Positions 24,091-33,643 of a DNA stretch of 64,000 bases are shown in pieces. A program made the position numbers and the translations under genes. How positions within the stretch are numbered: position 1 is the stretch's first letter; every line of letters starts with the position of its first letter. The notes below the pieces were generated by a model. The model saw nothing but the letters and a program-made list of their open reading frames with translations, was not told where the DNA came from and ran no database searches. The DNA lies in assembly GCA_963971535.1 (NCBI GenBank), contig OZ020593.1, positions 14,127,057-14,191,056 of the forward strand, written 5' to 3'. This DNA is from Notolepis coatsorum (Eukaryota; Chordata; Actinopteri; Aulopiformes; Paralepididae).

Positions 24091-24099
24091 CAGGTGAGC
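24091..24099 (+). promoter_or_regulatory. Candidate major splice donor of the ERV
   Basis: CAG|GTGAGC fits the vertebrate 5' splice-site consensus well and lies about 100 bases downstream of the LTR, where retroviral donors usually are. A second weaker site (AAAAG|GTAATC) is near 24712. Use is inferred, not shown. Confidence 0.45.
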
Positions 24100-24868
24100 A
24101 TTTTTGCTTTTTATTAGAATGTCCGTAAGAGATTCTGCGGGAGGAAAAAGTTGAGCTGGCTGTGTGACGAGGTCTGGATGGACGGCTAAAACGAACACGA
24201 GTGGTGAGGTGTTGACACTAGGGCGAATCCTCTTTTAACAGGCTATAAGTGCGCCACTAATCAATTTTAATTGCATGTTTTCGACCTATCTGGTTAAACT
24301 TTTCTCTCTGGTCAAATTTTTCTCTGACCCTTTACAAACACTCTCGCACCATTTATCCCCCCCCCCCATTGCATTGTTGTCACTTGCATATGGCAGATCA
24401 GTCAGCATGGATTGTCTGTAAACTTTAAATACATGGCAGTTTGGTCTGTTAGAACAGACTGTGATCTTATATCTATGTATTGTTGAGACGGGCTATTTAG
24501 AAGCAGTTTGCGATCGTTAGTACATATCTTAAACTACCGGTGTACATTGTTACAAATACAGTAGACTGAGCCAATTTGGGCTATGTTATAAGAGATGCAA
24601 TGTGATCTTGAAATAAACATCGTGGCTATCCTCTCTCCTTTGTCTGAAAAGACAAAACCTGGATTGACCGCACCACGACCACGGCAAAGTCGAACTTCAA
24701 GACGACAAAAGGTAATCTGTTCTTAAAAGAACAGGGTTGGAAAAGAGCAAGCCCCTGCTCTCCCCCCAAAGAAATATACATTGCTTAAAAAATTAGCTAT
24801 TATACACCCCAATAGGACGCACCAGGTTGGGAAAAAAGTAAACTGTTTGGATCAGAGATCAGGCCCCT

Positions 24869-24869
<1 letters not shown>

Positions 24870-24927
<58 letters not shown>
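24870..24927 (+). repeat. (CT)n tract in the ERV leader
   Basis: Pure CT array ending in CTTTCTTTC. It follows the phrase AGATCAGGCCCCTGATCT, a short palindrome. Confidence 0.9.
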
Positions 24928-24933
<6 letters not shown>

Positions 24934-25158
24934 CATACATGTATAGAAACTATATTGGTCGCAAAGATAACTGTAACAAGGGTTCCATGCACGAAACACT
25001 AAAAACGCATGTTTTTTAATAAACTCTTGATTAAAGACACACAGCCCAGTTTAAAGGAGCAATCAGCGATAGTTGGAAAATAACTCATTCTGGGCGTTGA
25101 GCCAGCTAAGAAGTCTGGGCGTTGAGCCAGCTAAGAAGTCTGGGCGTTGTGCCAAGAG

Positions 25159-25263
<105 letters not shown>

Positions 25264-25357
25264 GGGTTTGCTGACCCCTGTTGGTAAGCCAAGGTGTAGC
25301 ATACAAACTCATCACATCTCTTTCTCTCTTGGGTTTGCTGACCCCTGGTGGTAGAAA

Positions 25358-26183
25358 ACACACACACACACACCGACATACACACATACACACACACACA
25401 CACACACATACACACACACACACACACACACAGTCACACACACGCACACACACACAGTCACACACACACACACACACACACAGTCACACACACACACACA
25501 CACACAGTCACACACACACAGACACACATACAATACACACATACAATACACACACACCTCTGTGCAAAGGCACACAGACACACACAGACACACACACACT
25601 CACCACACACAGACACAGACACACACACCGACACACACACACACACACACATTCCTGTGTACACACATACAATACACACATACAATACACACACACGTCT
25701 GTGCAAAGGCACACAGACACACACAGGCACACACACACAGACACACACACACACACACACACCGACACACACACACACACACACACATTCCTGTGTACAC
25801 ACATACAATACACACATACAATACACACACACGTCTGTGCAAAGGCACACAGACACACACAGACACACACACACTCACCACACACAGACACAGACACACA
25901 CACCGACACACACACACACACACACACACATTCCTGTGTACACACATACAATACACACATACAATACACACACACGTCTGTGCAAAGGCACACAGACACA
26001 CACAGGCACACACACACAGACACACACACACACACACACACACACCGACACACACACACACACACACACATTCCTGTGTACACACATACAATACACACAT
26101 ACAATACACACACACGTCTGTGCAAAGACACACAGACACACACAGACACACACACACTCACCACACACAGACACACACACACA

Positions 26184-26217
<34 letters not shown>

Positions 26218-26337
26218 GACACACACACACACACATTCCTGTGTCCCGGTAGACAGCGGGTTGTGAGGCGGGTGGAGTTAAACCTGCTGATTACAGACAC
26301 ACACACACACAGTCACACACAGACACACACACCGCAT
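25358..26337 (+). repeat. CA-rich higher-order minisatellite in the ERV leader
   Basis: Within about 1 kb of CACACA DNA, a longer unit recurs. The landmark ATTCCTGTGT occurs at 25651, 25787, 25930, 26070 and 26235 (spacing 136, 143, 140 and 165 bp), followed by ACATACAATACACACATAC and GTGCAAAGGCACACAGAC. These are tandem units rather than a plain dinucleotide run. It lies between the leader and gag. Thr/His or Cys/Val frames here are artefacts. Confidence 0.92.
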
Positions 26338-26567
26338 TGTAGAACCAGGTTAACTGTGTCCTGGCTGTAGTAGAACCAGGTTAACTGTGTCCTGGCTGTA
26401 GTAGTAGAACCAGGTTAACTGTGTCCTGGCTGTAGTAGTAGTAGTAGAACCAGGTTAACTGTGTCCTGGCTGTAGTAGCATTGTAGAACCAGGTTAACTG
26501 TGTCCTGGCTGTGGCATTGCTGTAGAGTAGTAAAACCAGGTGAACCGTGTCCTGGCTGCGGTACAAC
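26338..26567 (+). repeat. Minisatellite just upstream of gag
   Basis: About six copies of a 33-42-bp unit with core AGAACCAGGTTAACTGTGTC then CTGGCTGTAG, with variable numbers of TAG triplets between units. It ends 50 bp before the gag start codon. Confidence 0.93.
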
Positions 26568-26617
26568 CACACACACACACACACAACACAATAAACACAC
26601 ACACACACTAAACAACG

Positions 26618-28438
26618 ATGCATACAGCAGAAGACATACTGTTAGATCGGAACCCGCTCCTAAAAAATATAATTCTCAAGGTAGGTGTCCGTTGGCAGAG
26701 GCGTACAAAGGCCGGGGACACAAAATGGCCTTCCGGAGGTACTTTTGATCTCGACGTATGCGAAGAGATGAATGTAATGATTCGTAACCACAAGCCAGGC
26801 GACAACAGCAAAAAGAGGTTGAAAAAGAGGACAGAAGAGTTGGGGGTAATGAAGCTCTACGCCCAGAAGGGGAGAGCATACAGGCAGGAAGCTTTAGCGC
26901 TAAATCAGAGAGAGACGGATATAGGGAAACTAACATCCCCACCTTATGTCACGCAATTGCCGGTGGGCACTGTGACAATAAGAGGAGAATATGAGGAGAC
27001 GGAATTAGGGACCCCCACTAGGTCAGAAACCCCCGCTAGGTCAGAAACCTCCGCTAGTTCAGAGACCTCCCTTAGGCGAGATACCCCCCCCAAACTGACC
27101 CCGCAGGATCTCTATCCGAAAGCCCTGGCGGCATATGGCGAGACAGTACGTCGGAAGTTGTATACTGCAGAGGAAGAGGAGGTAGAGAACCTGGGCAGGC
27201 AGAGGGAGGGAGTCGGGAGGAAGATAGAGGAAGAGCCCCGTCAGAGTGTGGCACAGCAGACATCAGAGAAACACGGAGCGTGTGGCCACACTAAACTGTT
27301 GAATGAGGAGGAAGATGAGAATGACACGAAACCAGGACAGGAGAAAGGAAACATTACAGGAACCCTGACTTTCGCCCCTACATTCGTGGGAAGTGTGACA
27401 AGCACAGGCCAGTTTCCCCTGCTAATAAAGGGGAACGATATCTTTCACATGCCATGGTCACCTCTAGACATCGATGGTTTAATAGTAAGACTACCGGACC
27501 TTTCAGAAGGAGCCTCCAGGTGGATCACGCAGTTTGAGGAAAATACGTCATCTTTTCTGCTAGCAGTGGGTGACGTCAAATCCCTGTTGACGCGTTTGCT
27601 AGGAGTTGGTGCCTGCCGGGACATCATGGGTGATACATCGATGCGAGTGGCATGCGACACGCAGGCCCATGATGGAGACATATTCAACGCGCATAGAGCG
27701 GCGTTGTGGTACAAACTCAGGAATCAATATCCATCACGTATTAATCCGGCAAAACTGGCAGGCAACCCCATAATGGAGACGGAAGGGCCTGGCGCCTATG
27801 TGAACAAAGTACTGAAGGAGTGGAGAGGTGAGCTAGGACACAACCCAGAAATTGACCCGTTGCAGAGAGCGATGTTTAGAGAAAGTGTGATGAGAGGGCT
27901 TCCAGAGGTGGTTAAGAATAGACTGAAAGACGTGGTGGGGTTAATGGACATGACTTATCCTTTGTTCTGTGCACATGTAACACATAGTGTGGAGAAGCAA
28001 AGGGCTCAGGAGCAGAAAGTCAGGGATCAGGATAGAAATGACGCAAGGAAGTTAACTCAGCAACAACTGCAGCCCCAAAGGAGGTTGCAGGCAGTAATGG
28101 TGTCATCTGCTACCTCTCCACCCATGCAGGACCAGGGACCCCCGCCTGCACCTCAGGTAGTGAGAAGCTATGGCTATAGTTCACAGAACCAGGCGTCCAG
28201 GCGGCAGGCAGGGAATGGGCAATCAGGCCCACGGTTTACACAGGGACCGGGGAACGAACAACAGTTTCCCCGTTTCCACTGTTGGAACTGCGGCATGCAG
28301 GGACACAGGGAAATGAGATGTAGGCAACCATACCGTCCCGGCTCGGAGTATGGAAGACCCGTGCGCCAGGGGGAGTCACAAGGGCCCCACGACCAGGGGG
28401 AGACAGGAGGGCCCCGAAACCAGGGGGGTAATCACTAG
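26618..28438 (+). CDS. ERV Gag polyprotein (606 aa)
   Basis: Structural polyprotein that would form the virion core. The ATG at 26618 is the first possible start because an in-frame TAA lies at 26609. Visible regions are a basic, charged N-terminal matrix-like part, a Pro/Glu-rich linker (residues about 115-235), a capsid-like region (about 250-460) with a major-homology-like stretch near residues 385-430, a basic linker, and one nucleocapsid zinc knuckle, CWNCGMQGHREMRC (CX2CX4HX4C, residues 555-568). Residue 2 is His, so the N-myristoylation glycine usual in retroviral Gag is absent. It ends at UAG 28436-28438, with pol continuing in the same frame. The open frame of normal length suggests recent integration. 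Confidence 0.92.
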   Translation: MHTAEDILLDRNPLLKNIILKVGVRWQRRTKAGDTKWPSGGTFDLDVCEEMNVMIRNHKPGDNSKKRLKKRTEELGVMKLYAQKGRAYRQEALALNQRETDIGKLTSPPYVTQLPVGTVTIRGEYEETELGTPTRSETPARSETSASSETSLRRDTPPKLTPQDLYPKALAAYGETVRRKLYTAEEEEVENLGRQREGVGRKIEEEPRQSVAQQTSEKHGACGHTKLLNEEEDENDTKPGQEKGNITGTLTFAPTFVGSVTSTGQFPLLIKGNDIFHMPWSPLDIDGLIVRLPDLSEGASRWITQFEENTSSFLLAVGDVKSLLTRLLGVGACRDIMGDTSMRVACDTQAHDGDIFNAHRAALWYKLRNQYPSRINPAKLAGNPIMETEGPGAYVNKVLKEWRGELGHNPEIDPLQRAMFRESVMRGLPEVVKNRLKDVVGLMDMTYPLFCAHVTHSVEKQRAQEQKVRDQDRNDARKLTQQQLQPQRRLQAVMVSSATSPPMQDQGPPPAPQVVRSYGYSSQNQASRRQAGNGQSGPRFTQGPGNEQQFPRFHCWNCGMQGHREMRCRQPYRPGSEYGRPVRQGESQGPHDQGETGGPRNQGGNH

Positions 28439-28444
28439 GGGTGC
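28436..28444 (+). promoter_or_regulatory. gag-pol read-through UAG
   Basis: The gag frame ends in TAG and the very same frame is open from 28439 through protease and RT. This is the gammaretroviral arrangement, in which a small share of ribosomes read through UAG to make Gag-Pol. A G immediately follows the stop, as in known read-through sites. The downstream G-rich stretch could form the needed structure; I did not fold it. Confidence 0.75.
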
Positions 28445-31400
28445 CCAGAGAATGCGACGGGGGGAAATCAAATGATTGTGGTTTCCAAGGGAGCTGAGCA
28501 AGAACCTATTCTGCAGGTCCTAGTGGAGGGCAAATTAACAGAGATGATGGCAGACACTGGAGCAGGTTTTTCCTGCATAAAGCAAAAATACGCCGCTCAC
28601 TTACCCCAGTCTGGACAGTATGTTCGGACGGTCGGATTCTCGGGAAAAACACAATTAATACCCACATCAGATCCAATCTCTATGACGTATAACAACAAGA
28701 CCATAACAATACCTGTATTAATTTCGGACAGCACCCCGCGCAATCTCTTGGGACGAGATGCAATGTGTAAACTAGGCTGTAAAATCCTATGTACGCCTGA
28801 GGGGATTCAAATTGAACAAGACGTGTACCAAATGATGCTACAAGGGACGGGGGAGAAAGAGGCCACTGTGTTCTGGCTGGGCAACATAGATGCAGAGCTG
28901 CAAAGGGTCTGTGACCCCTGGGAGCCATTTCTGAAAACCCAACTGCCTCAGTCTAGACAAACAAACATGGAGGCACATTGCACACTACAGTATTTGACGA
29001 ATAGTGACCTAGTTAGGAACAAGGCATGGTTGCAGGGACAGCCCGAGCAGGTGCAGATTAACTCATCTACGATAATTGTAGGGAGACAGGGCGCGGCGTT
29101 GAGGGTTAACACGAGTAAGTATCACCGGGAACAACATAGACTAAGAGACGCCGCCCCACACATCACACTGAGAATAAATCCTGGTTACGAATCCGAACAT
29201 CTAGGTTCAATGATACAGGAATCCGAGACTCAAAGGTGGGTCTCCACGGAATCTCCGCTAATTTGGAACAGCGCAGATGGGAGTTTCATAAAAATAATGA
29301 TTTCCTTTTCAGTTTTGGCAAAACCGCAAGTAATCAGATTACCAGGAGACCCTTGCGTTATTCCAGAGGCGGATGCTTTGCTGGAACAGGACATGTTGGC
29401 GCGCACCCCGGAACGGTTGTGGTCAAAACACGACACAGATGTGGGTCTAATATTGTCGGCACAGCCAGTGAAGGTCAGGTTAAAGAAGGGTTGTAGACCA
29501 CCCTTTATCAGACAGTATACAATGAAGCCAGAGTCGGAGGAAGCTATATCACATCAGATTGAGGGACTGTTAAAGGGGGGAGTGCTCGTCCCTTTCAAAT
29601 CCAGATGTAATACACCTATCCACCCAGTGCTAAAGGCGGACAGGGCTAGGTACAGACTGGTACACGATTTGAGGGCGGTGAACGACGTGGTGTCTGGACC
29701 AGAGGCGGAAGTCGCTAATCCACACACCCTCCTGACAAACATCCCGAGTAGCTCGCAGTACTATACGGTCATTGATCTCACGCAGGCATTCTTCAGTGTT
29801 CCATTGGAAAAAGAGTCTCAGTATCTGTTTGCTTTTACCCACAGGGGGAAACAATACTCTTACACCCGGTTGCCACAAGGGTTCGCGCACTCGCCGCATT
29901 ACTTCTCGAAGGCGCTCAAGGAAGACTTGCAAGGAGTGTGCGACACACTACTCAGCACGGTTTTACTGTATGCAGATGACATTCTAATCTGCTCGGATAC
30001 ACGTCAGCAGTGCCATGAGGACTCCATCAAAGTTTTGAGTGGATTGGCCGTGGGAGGCCACAAGGCATCCCGTTCAAAACTGCAGTACTGCCAGCCAAAA
30101 GTTGAGTACTTGTCTCGCGTCATTCAAAAGGGCATAAAAAACATCTCACCCACGCAACTCGAAGCTGTATCCAAGGCACCTAGGCCATTGACGGTCCGAC
30201 AGATGATGACGTTTTTAGGGATGACTGGGTACAGCTCTGAGTGGGTGGAGGACTATACGATAGCGACAGCGCCGTTGAGGATGATGATAAAAGAGGCGGG
30301 TACAGACAAGCTTCGCGCTCCCTTGACATGGACCGAGGAGGGGGAGGACGCGTTCATAAACATTAAGCGTCTGTTGTTACAGGCCCCTGCCCTGGCGCTG
30401 CCGGATTATGAGAAGTGTTTCCACCTATTCGTCTCACATAGAGCGCAGCATGCGACAGCTGTCCTGACTCAAACACAGGGGGTGAGTGGGAAAAAACAAC
30501 CGATAGCATATTACTCTAGAGCTCTTTCGCCGGTAGAGCAGGGTCTGCCACCTTGTTATCAGGCCCTGGCCGCAGCACATTTGATGTATGAGAAGGCAAC
30601 GGCCGTGACAATGGGATATGACATTTGCATTTGGACACATCACAAATTGGCAAACTTGATTGAAAGAGGCAAATTTGTTCTGACCAGCCAACGGCAACAG
30701 GCTTACATGAGGCTCCTGCAGTACTCGGACGTTACGATAAAAACATGCCACGGCAGTAACCCGGCGGATCTGGTACCACTCCCGAGCGAGGGTCAACCGC
30801 ATGAGTGCGAGGTGGAGGTACAGGCTTTCGTGAAACTCCGTCCTGATTTGGGAGTCGACCCGCTCGCGATAGCAGAACTCTCACTTTTTGTGGATGGGTC
30901 CTGCTATCGGGAGGGGGAAAATTTAAGGTCAGGATACGCCGTCGTACAGTGCAAACCTAACGGAGAAACACTAACAAGAAAGGCCGGACAATGCATGCAA
31001 CCATGTTCGGCCCAGCTTGCAGAACTAATAGCACTAACAGAAGCATGCATAATAGCTAAAGATTGCACGGTTAACATCTTTACAGACTCTGCTTATGCGC
31101 ATGGCGTATGCCACCTATTCGCGGCCATTTGGAAGGCAAGAGGCTTTAAGAAATCGGACGGCTCACCGATCCTTCACTACAAGCAGGTTGTGGCGCTTAT
31201 TCAGGCTGTAAAGTTGCCCAAAAGCATTGCTATCGTAAAGTGCCAGGCACACAGAAAAGACCTGTCTTTTGTGACGACGGGAAACAACGCGGCGGACGAG
31301 GCCGCGAAGGCGGTGGCTGCGGTGCCGTCCACGGCTGTTCTGATGTTTGCGGCCGAACTGACGACTGAGGTAACTGAGGATAATTTGAGTGATCTTCAGG

Positions 31401-31747
31401 ACTCAGCCACGCAGGCCGAAAAACAGTCGTGGACGGAGAGGGGGGCTGTAAGGGGGGCAGATGGTCTGTGGAGGAGTCATAACGGTTTGATAGTCGCCTC
31501 CATCGATCTTCTGTCCTTGGTGATACCTGAGGCTCATGGTGTTGATCACTGTGGAGGAGCAGAGACCCTGAAACGAATCACGAAAATGGGATTTTGGTCC
31601 CCAAAGCTTCAGGCACAAATTGACGTTACACTAGCCAGGTGTTTAACATGCTTACAGGGCAATGTGCGCAAAGGAGTACCGACAGTGGCGGCTTACACAC
31701 CCCTCCCTGAGGGACCATTCAGACATCTGATTATGGACTACACGGAT
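28439..31747 (+). CDS. ERV pol, part 1: protease, RT, RNase H, integrase N-domain
   Basis: Continues in the gag frame after the UAG (first Met at 28472; residue numbers from there). Protease: ADTGAG with catalytic Asp28 and RNLLGRD near 92. Reverse transcriptase: YRLVHDLRAVN, YTVIDLTQAFF (motif A), LPQGFAHSP (motif B) and YADD at 500-503. RNase H: FVDGS with Asp808, AELIALTEA, FTDSAYAHG near 872 and NNAADEAA. Integrase begins with an intact HHCC zinc site: His1022, His1026, Cys1057, Cys1060. The frame stops at TAG 31748-31750, right after integrase enters its core fold, where a 975-bp insert begins. The remaining integrase follows at 32723. Confidence 0.93.
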
Positions 31748-32722
31748 TAGGGAGGGGGTAGGCACCCCGAACCTCTAGTCCGTAACAGGCGGCAGTGGGC
31801 TCGCAAGAGTCTGGGCGCACGTTAAACACAATCCATATAGTGCTGGGGAGAAACTGAAGGCCCTCGTGCGTAACGAGGTATGAAATAACATACCACTGTG
31901 GTACCGTCTAGTCGGCCCAGGAAACGTCGCACGTAAGTTGGTGTGGGCACTGGGTGGTACGTGGACGACAGTCCACACCTAGGAGCAGGGCGGTGCACCG
32001 GAAGGGGCACAGCTCCTGCCGTGAACAGGCAAGGCTGGCGAAAACGGTCAATATTTCCATGCCCAGAGCAAGTGGGGTGGGGACAAGACCGTCGGTTTCT
32101 AAACTGAGTGGCTGATAGGTACTACGGACAGTCAGCCGCTTGGGGTCCTGATTTGATGACGGACTATGAGGTCGCTATCGACTGGGTCGCCAGCCGGTCA
32201 GGAGAGCGTTATGACCCCTGCTTATAGTCACAGAAACGCAGGAAGTGGGACTGTGAGTGACTGGACAGTATGGGCATAAATGCACTTGGCTTAATGTACA
32301 GTCAGGCCACAGTAACCTTACTAGCCGATACAGGGTTAGTAGGCGAGCTGTGCTTCTGTGATCAGTGTTTTTGAAAAGAAAATGCTGGGAAGCAGAGGGA
32401 TGAGGGGTGTCAATTCAGAGGAATCTGGATTGTCTCTCCTAAGGTTGGAAAGGGACCCAGCCTTAAACTGCACCTGAAGGTAAAATAAGGGGACTGCTTC
32501 CGTTCATGAGAGGAGACCTTACCGCCGGAAGTGGAGACCTGCATCTCTGTTGGGGGATAGGGGCCGACGTCGGACAAGGCAGTCCTAAGAAAGGAGCTGG
32601 TTGTTGCGTCGTAGCGGACTGCCTAAACCTTACGGGGAGAGGTGCATCTAAGTAGGGGAAGGAGTGCATCCGAACGGGAGGAGGGTACTCTTAACTGGAA
32701 GGAGGTTAAAAGGGTCAAAGCG
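31748..32722 (+). ncRNA. Group I-type self-splicing intron candidate in integrase
   Basis: 975 bp splitting integrase. The upstream coding part ends in T31747 and the insert ends in G32722, matching the group I rule (U at the 5' site, G at the 3' end). P1: 31742-31747 (ACGGAT) pairs with guide 31778-31783 (GTCCGT), leaving a U.G wobble exactly at the junction; the helix extends five pairs into the insert. P3: 32033-32041 with 32187-32195 (9 of 9). J3/4 is AA. P4: ACGGTC 32044-32049 with GACCGT 32087-32092, enclosing P5 (about 32057-32064 with 32073-32080). P6-like: 32107-32115 with 32132-32140. P7: GACTAT 32162-32167 with ATAGTC 32224-32229, in a TATAGTC box like the conserved S element. A GTCG/CGAC hairpin between P7 and P3 recalls the P7.1 helix of subgroup IA. 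P8: 32196-32200 with 32212-32216. No homing-endonuclease ORF is seen. The rest is a long, structured P9-side extension. Confidence 0.8.
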
Positions 32723-33643
32723 ATGATAACGCCAGTGCAGGGCAAACGATACCTCCTGGTAGTAGAGGACTGCTTTAGTCGCTGGATTGAGGCCATTCCA
32801 TCTAAACACAAGAACGCGGACACAGTGATCAAGTTCCTGTGTCGCGAGGTCATTCCGAGATTTGGAATTCCCACGATATTACAAAGCGATAATGGCCGCG
32901 AGTTCATCGACAAGGTGGTTAAAGGGCTGATGCAGAAATTAAGTATAAAACAGCGCCTTTCCTGTGTCTATAGTCCCGGGTCGCAGGGAAAGGTGGAAAG
33001 GGCCAATCTGGTCATTAAAAACAAACTGTTGAAAATCTGTATGCAAACTAAGCTTAACTGGATTGATGCTTTGCCACTTGCTCTGATGGCTATTAGAAGC
33101 AGCGTAAACCGCCAAACACAGCTAACACCGCATGAAATGCTTACAGGCCGCAGCATGCCAGCACCGCCATTTAGACACCTGGCTAGGGGCCCGGCATTAG
33201 ATATTTTTGAGCAAGATCTGAAAAAATATCTTCAGCAAGTGACTAAAATACATGAAGCTGTGTTTCGACAGGAGCAGAGAAAGGAGAAAAAGGGGGTGAA
33301 GGAGGCGGAGAAGGAAGCCACCAAACCGAGGCTGATCCCTGGGGATCTGGTCTTCGTAAAGGTCCACAAGAGAAAGTGGTCATCACCCCGGAGAGAGGGC
33401 CCGTACGAGGTGATCCGATCGACTGGAACGGCAGTCCAAGTCAAAGGATCAACGACCTGGTTCCACTTCAATCACTGCATAAAGGCCAGCGGCGATCTCT
33501 TGGGGGATACAATCGATCGCAGTTATGCAGAACCCGACATGGAGGGCCCGAGACGGCAACTGGAAGGTGCAGTGCCTGCTGATGCTCCCGCAGATGTTGG
33601 CAGCAGTGTGCGGACGGTCGGCCGGGCGCAACGACGTCATTGA
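32723..33643 (+). CDS. ERV pol, part 2: integrase catalytic core and C-domain
   Basis: The open frame runs from upstream of 32700 (no credible start of its own; a GTG at 32642 is merely the first near-cognate codon) to 33643. It begins with KRYLLVVEDCFSRW (first catalytic Asp), then LQSDNGREF (second Asp) and, after exactly 35 residues, the Glu of QGKVERAN, so the D,D-35-E triad is complete. The C-terminal part (GDLVFVKVHKRKW, GPYEVI, WFHFNHC) is the expected SH3-like DNA-binding region. It is in the same frame as part 1, consistent with precise removal of 975 nt (3 x 325). It overlaps the env start by about 119 bp in another frame. Confidence 0.9.
   Translation: MITPVQGKRYLLVVEDCFSRWIEAIPSKHKNADTVIKFLCREVIPRFGIPTILQSDNGREFIDKVVKGLMQKLSIKQRLSCVYSPGSQGKVERANLVIKNKLLKICMQTKLNWIDALPLALMAIRSSVNRQTQLTPHEMLTGRSMPAPPFRHLARGPALDIFEQDLKKYLQQVTKIHEAVFRQEQRKEKKGVKEAEKEATKPRLIPGDLVFVKVHKRKWSSPRREGPYEVIRSTGTAVQVKGSTTWFHFNHCIKASGDLLGDTIDRSYAEPDMEGPRRQLEGAVPADAPADVGSSVRTVGRAQRRH

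Noticed and set aside
25281-26370. Long Thr/His-rich and Cys/Val-rich reading frames (up to 340 codons)
   Set aside because: They are translations of CA/GT repeats in several frames at once, with no domains.
29236-29496. Alternative frames inside ERV pol
   Set aside because: Shadow frames of the real pol frame.
31748-32722. Transposon insertion or spliceosomal intron as the cause of the integrase split
   Set aside because: There is no target duplication and no inverted ends, and no GT...AG pair gives an in-frame join because the in-frame stop starts at the first base of the insert. The group I pairings explain the boundaries better.
31748-32722. Group II intron
   Set aside because: GTGCG occurs at 31867 but inside a hairpin and not at the 5' boundary. 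I found no domain V-like 34-nt hairpin near the 3' end, and the insert ends in G rather than the usual AY.
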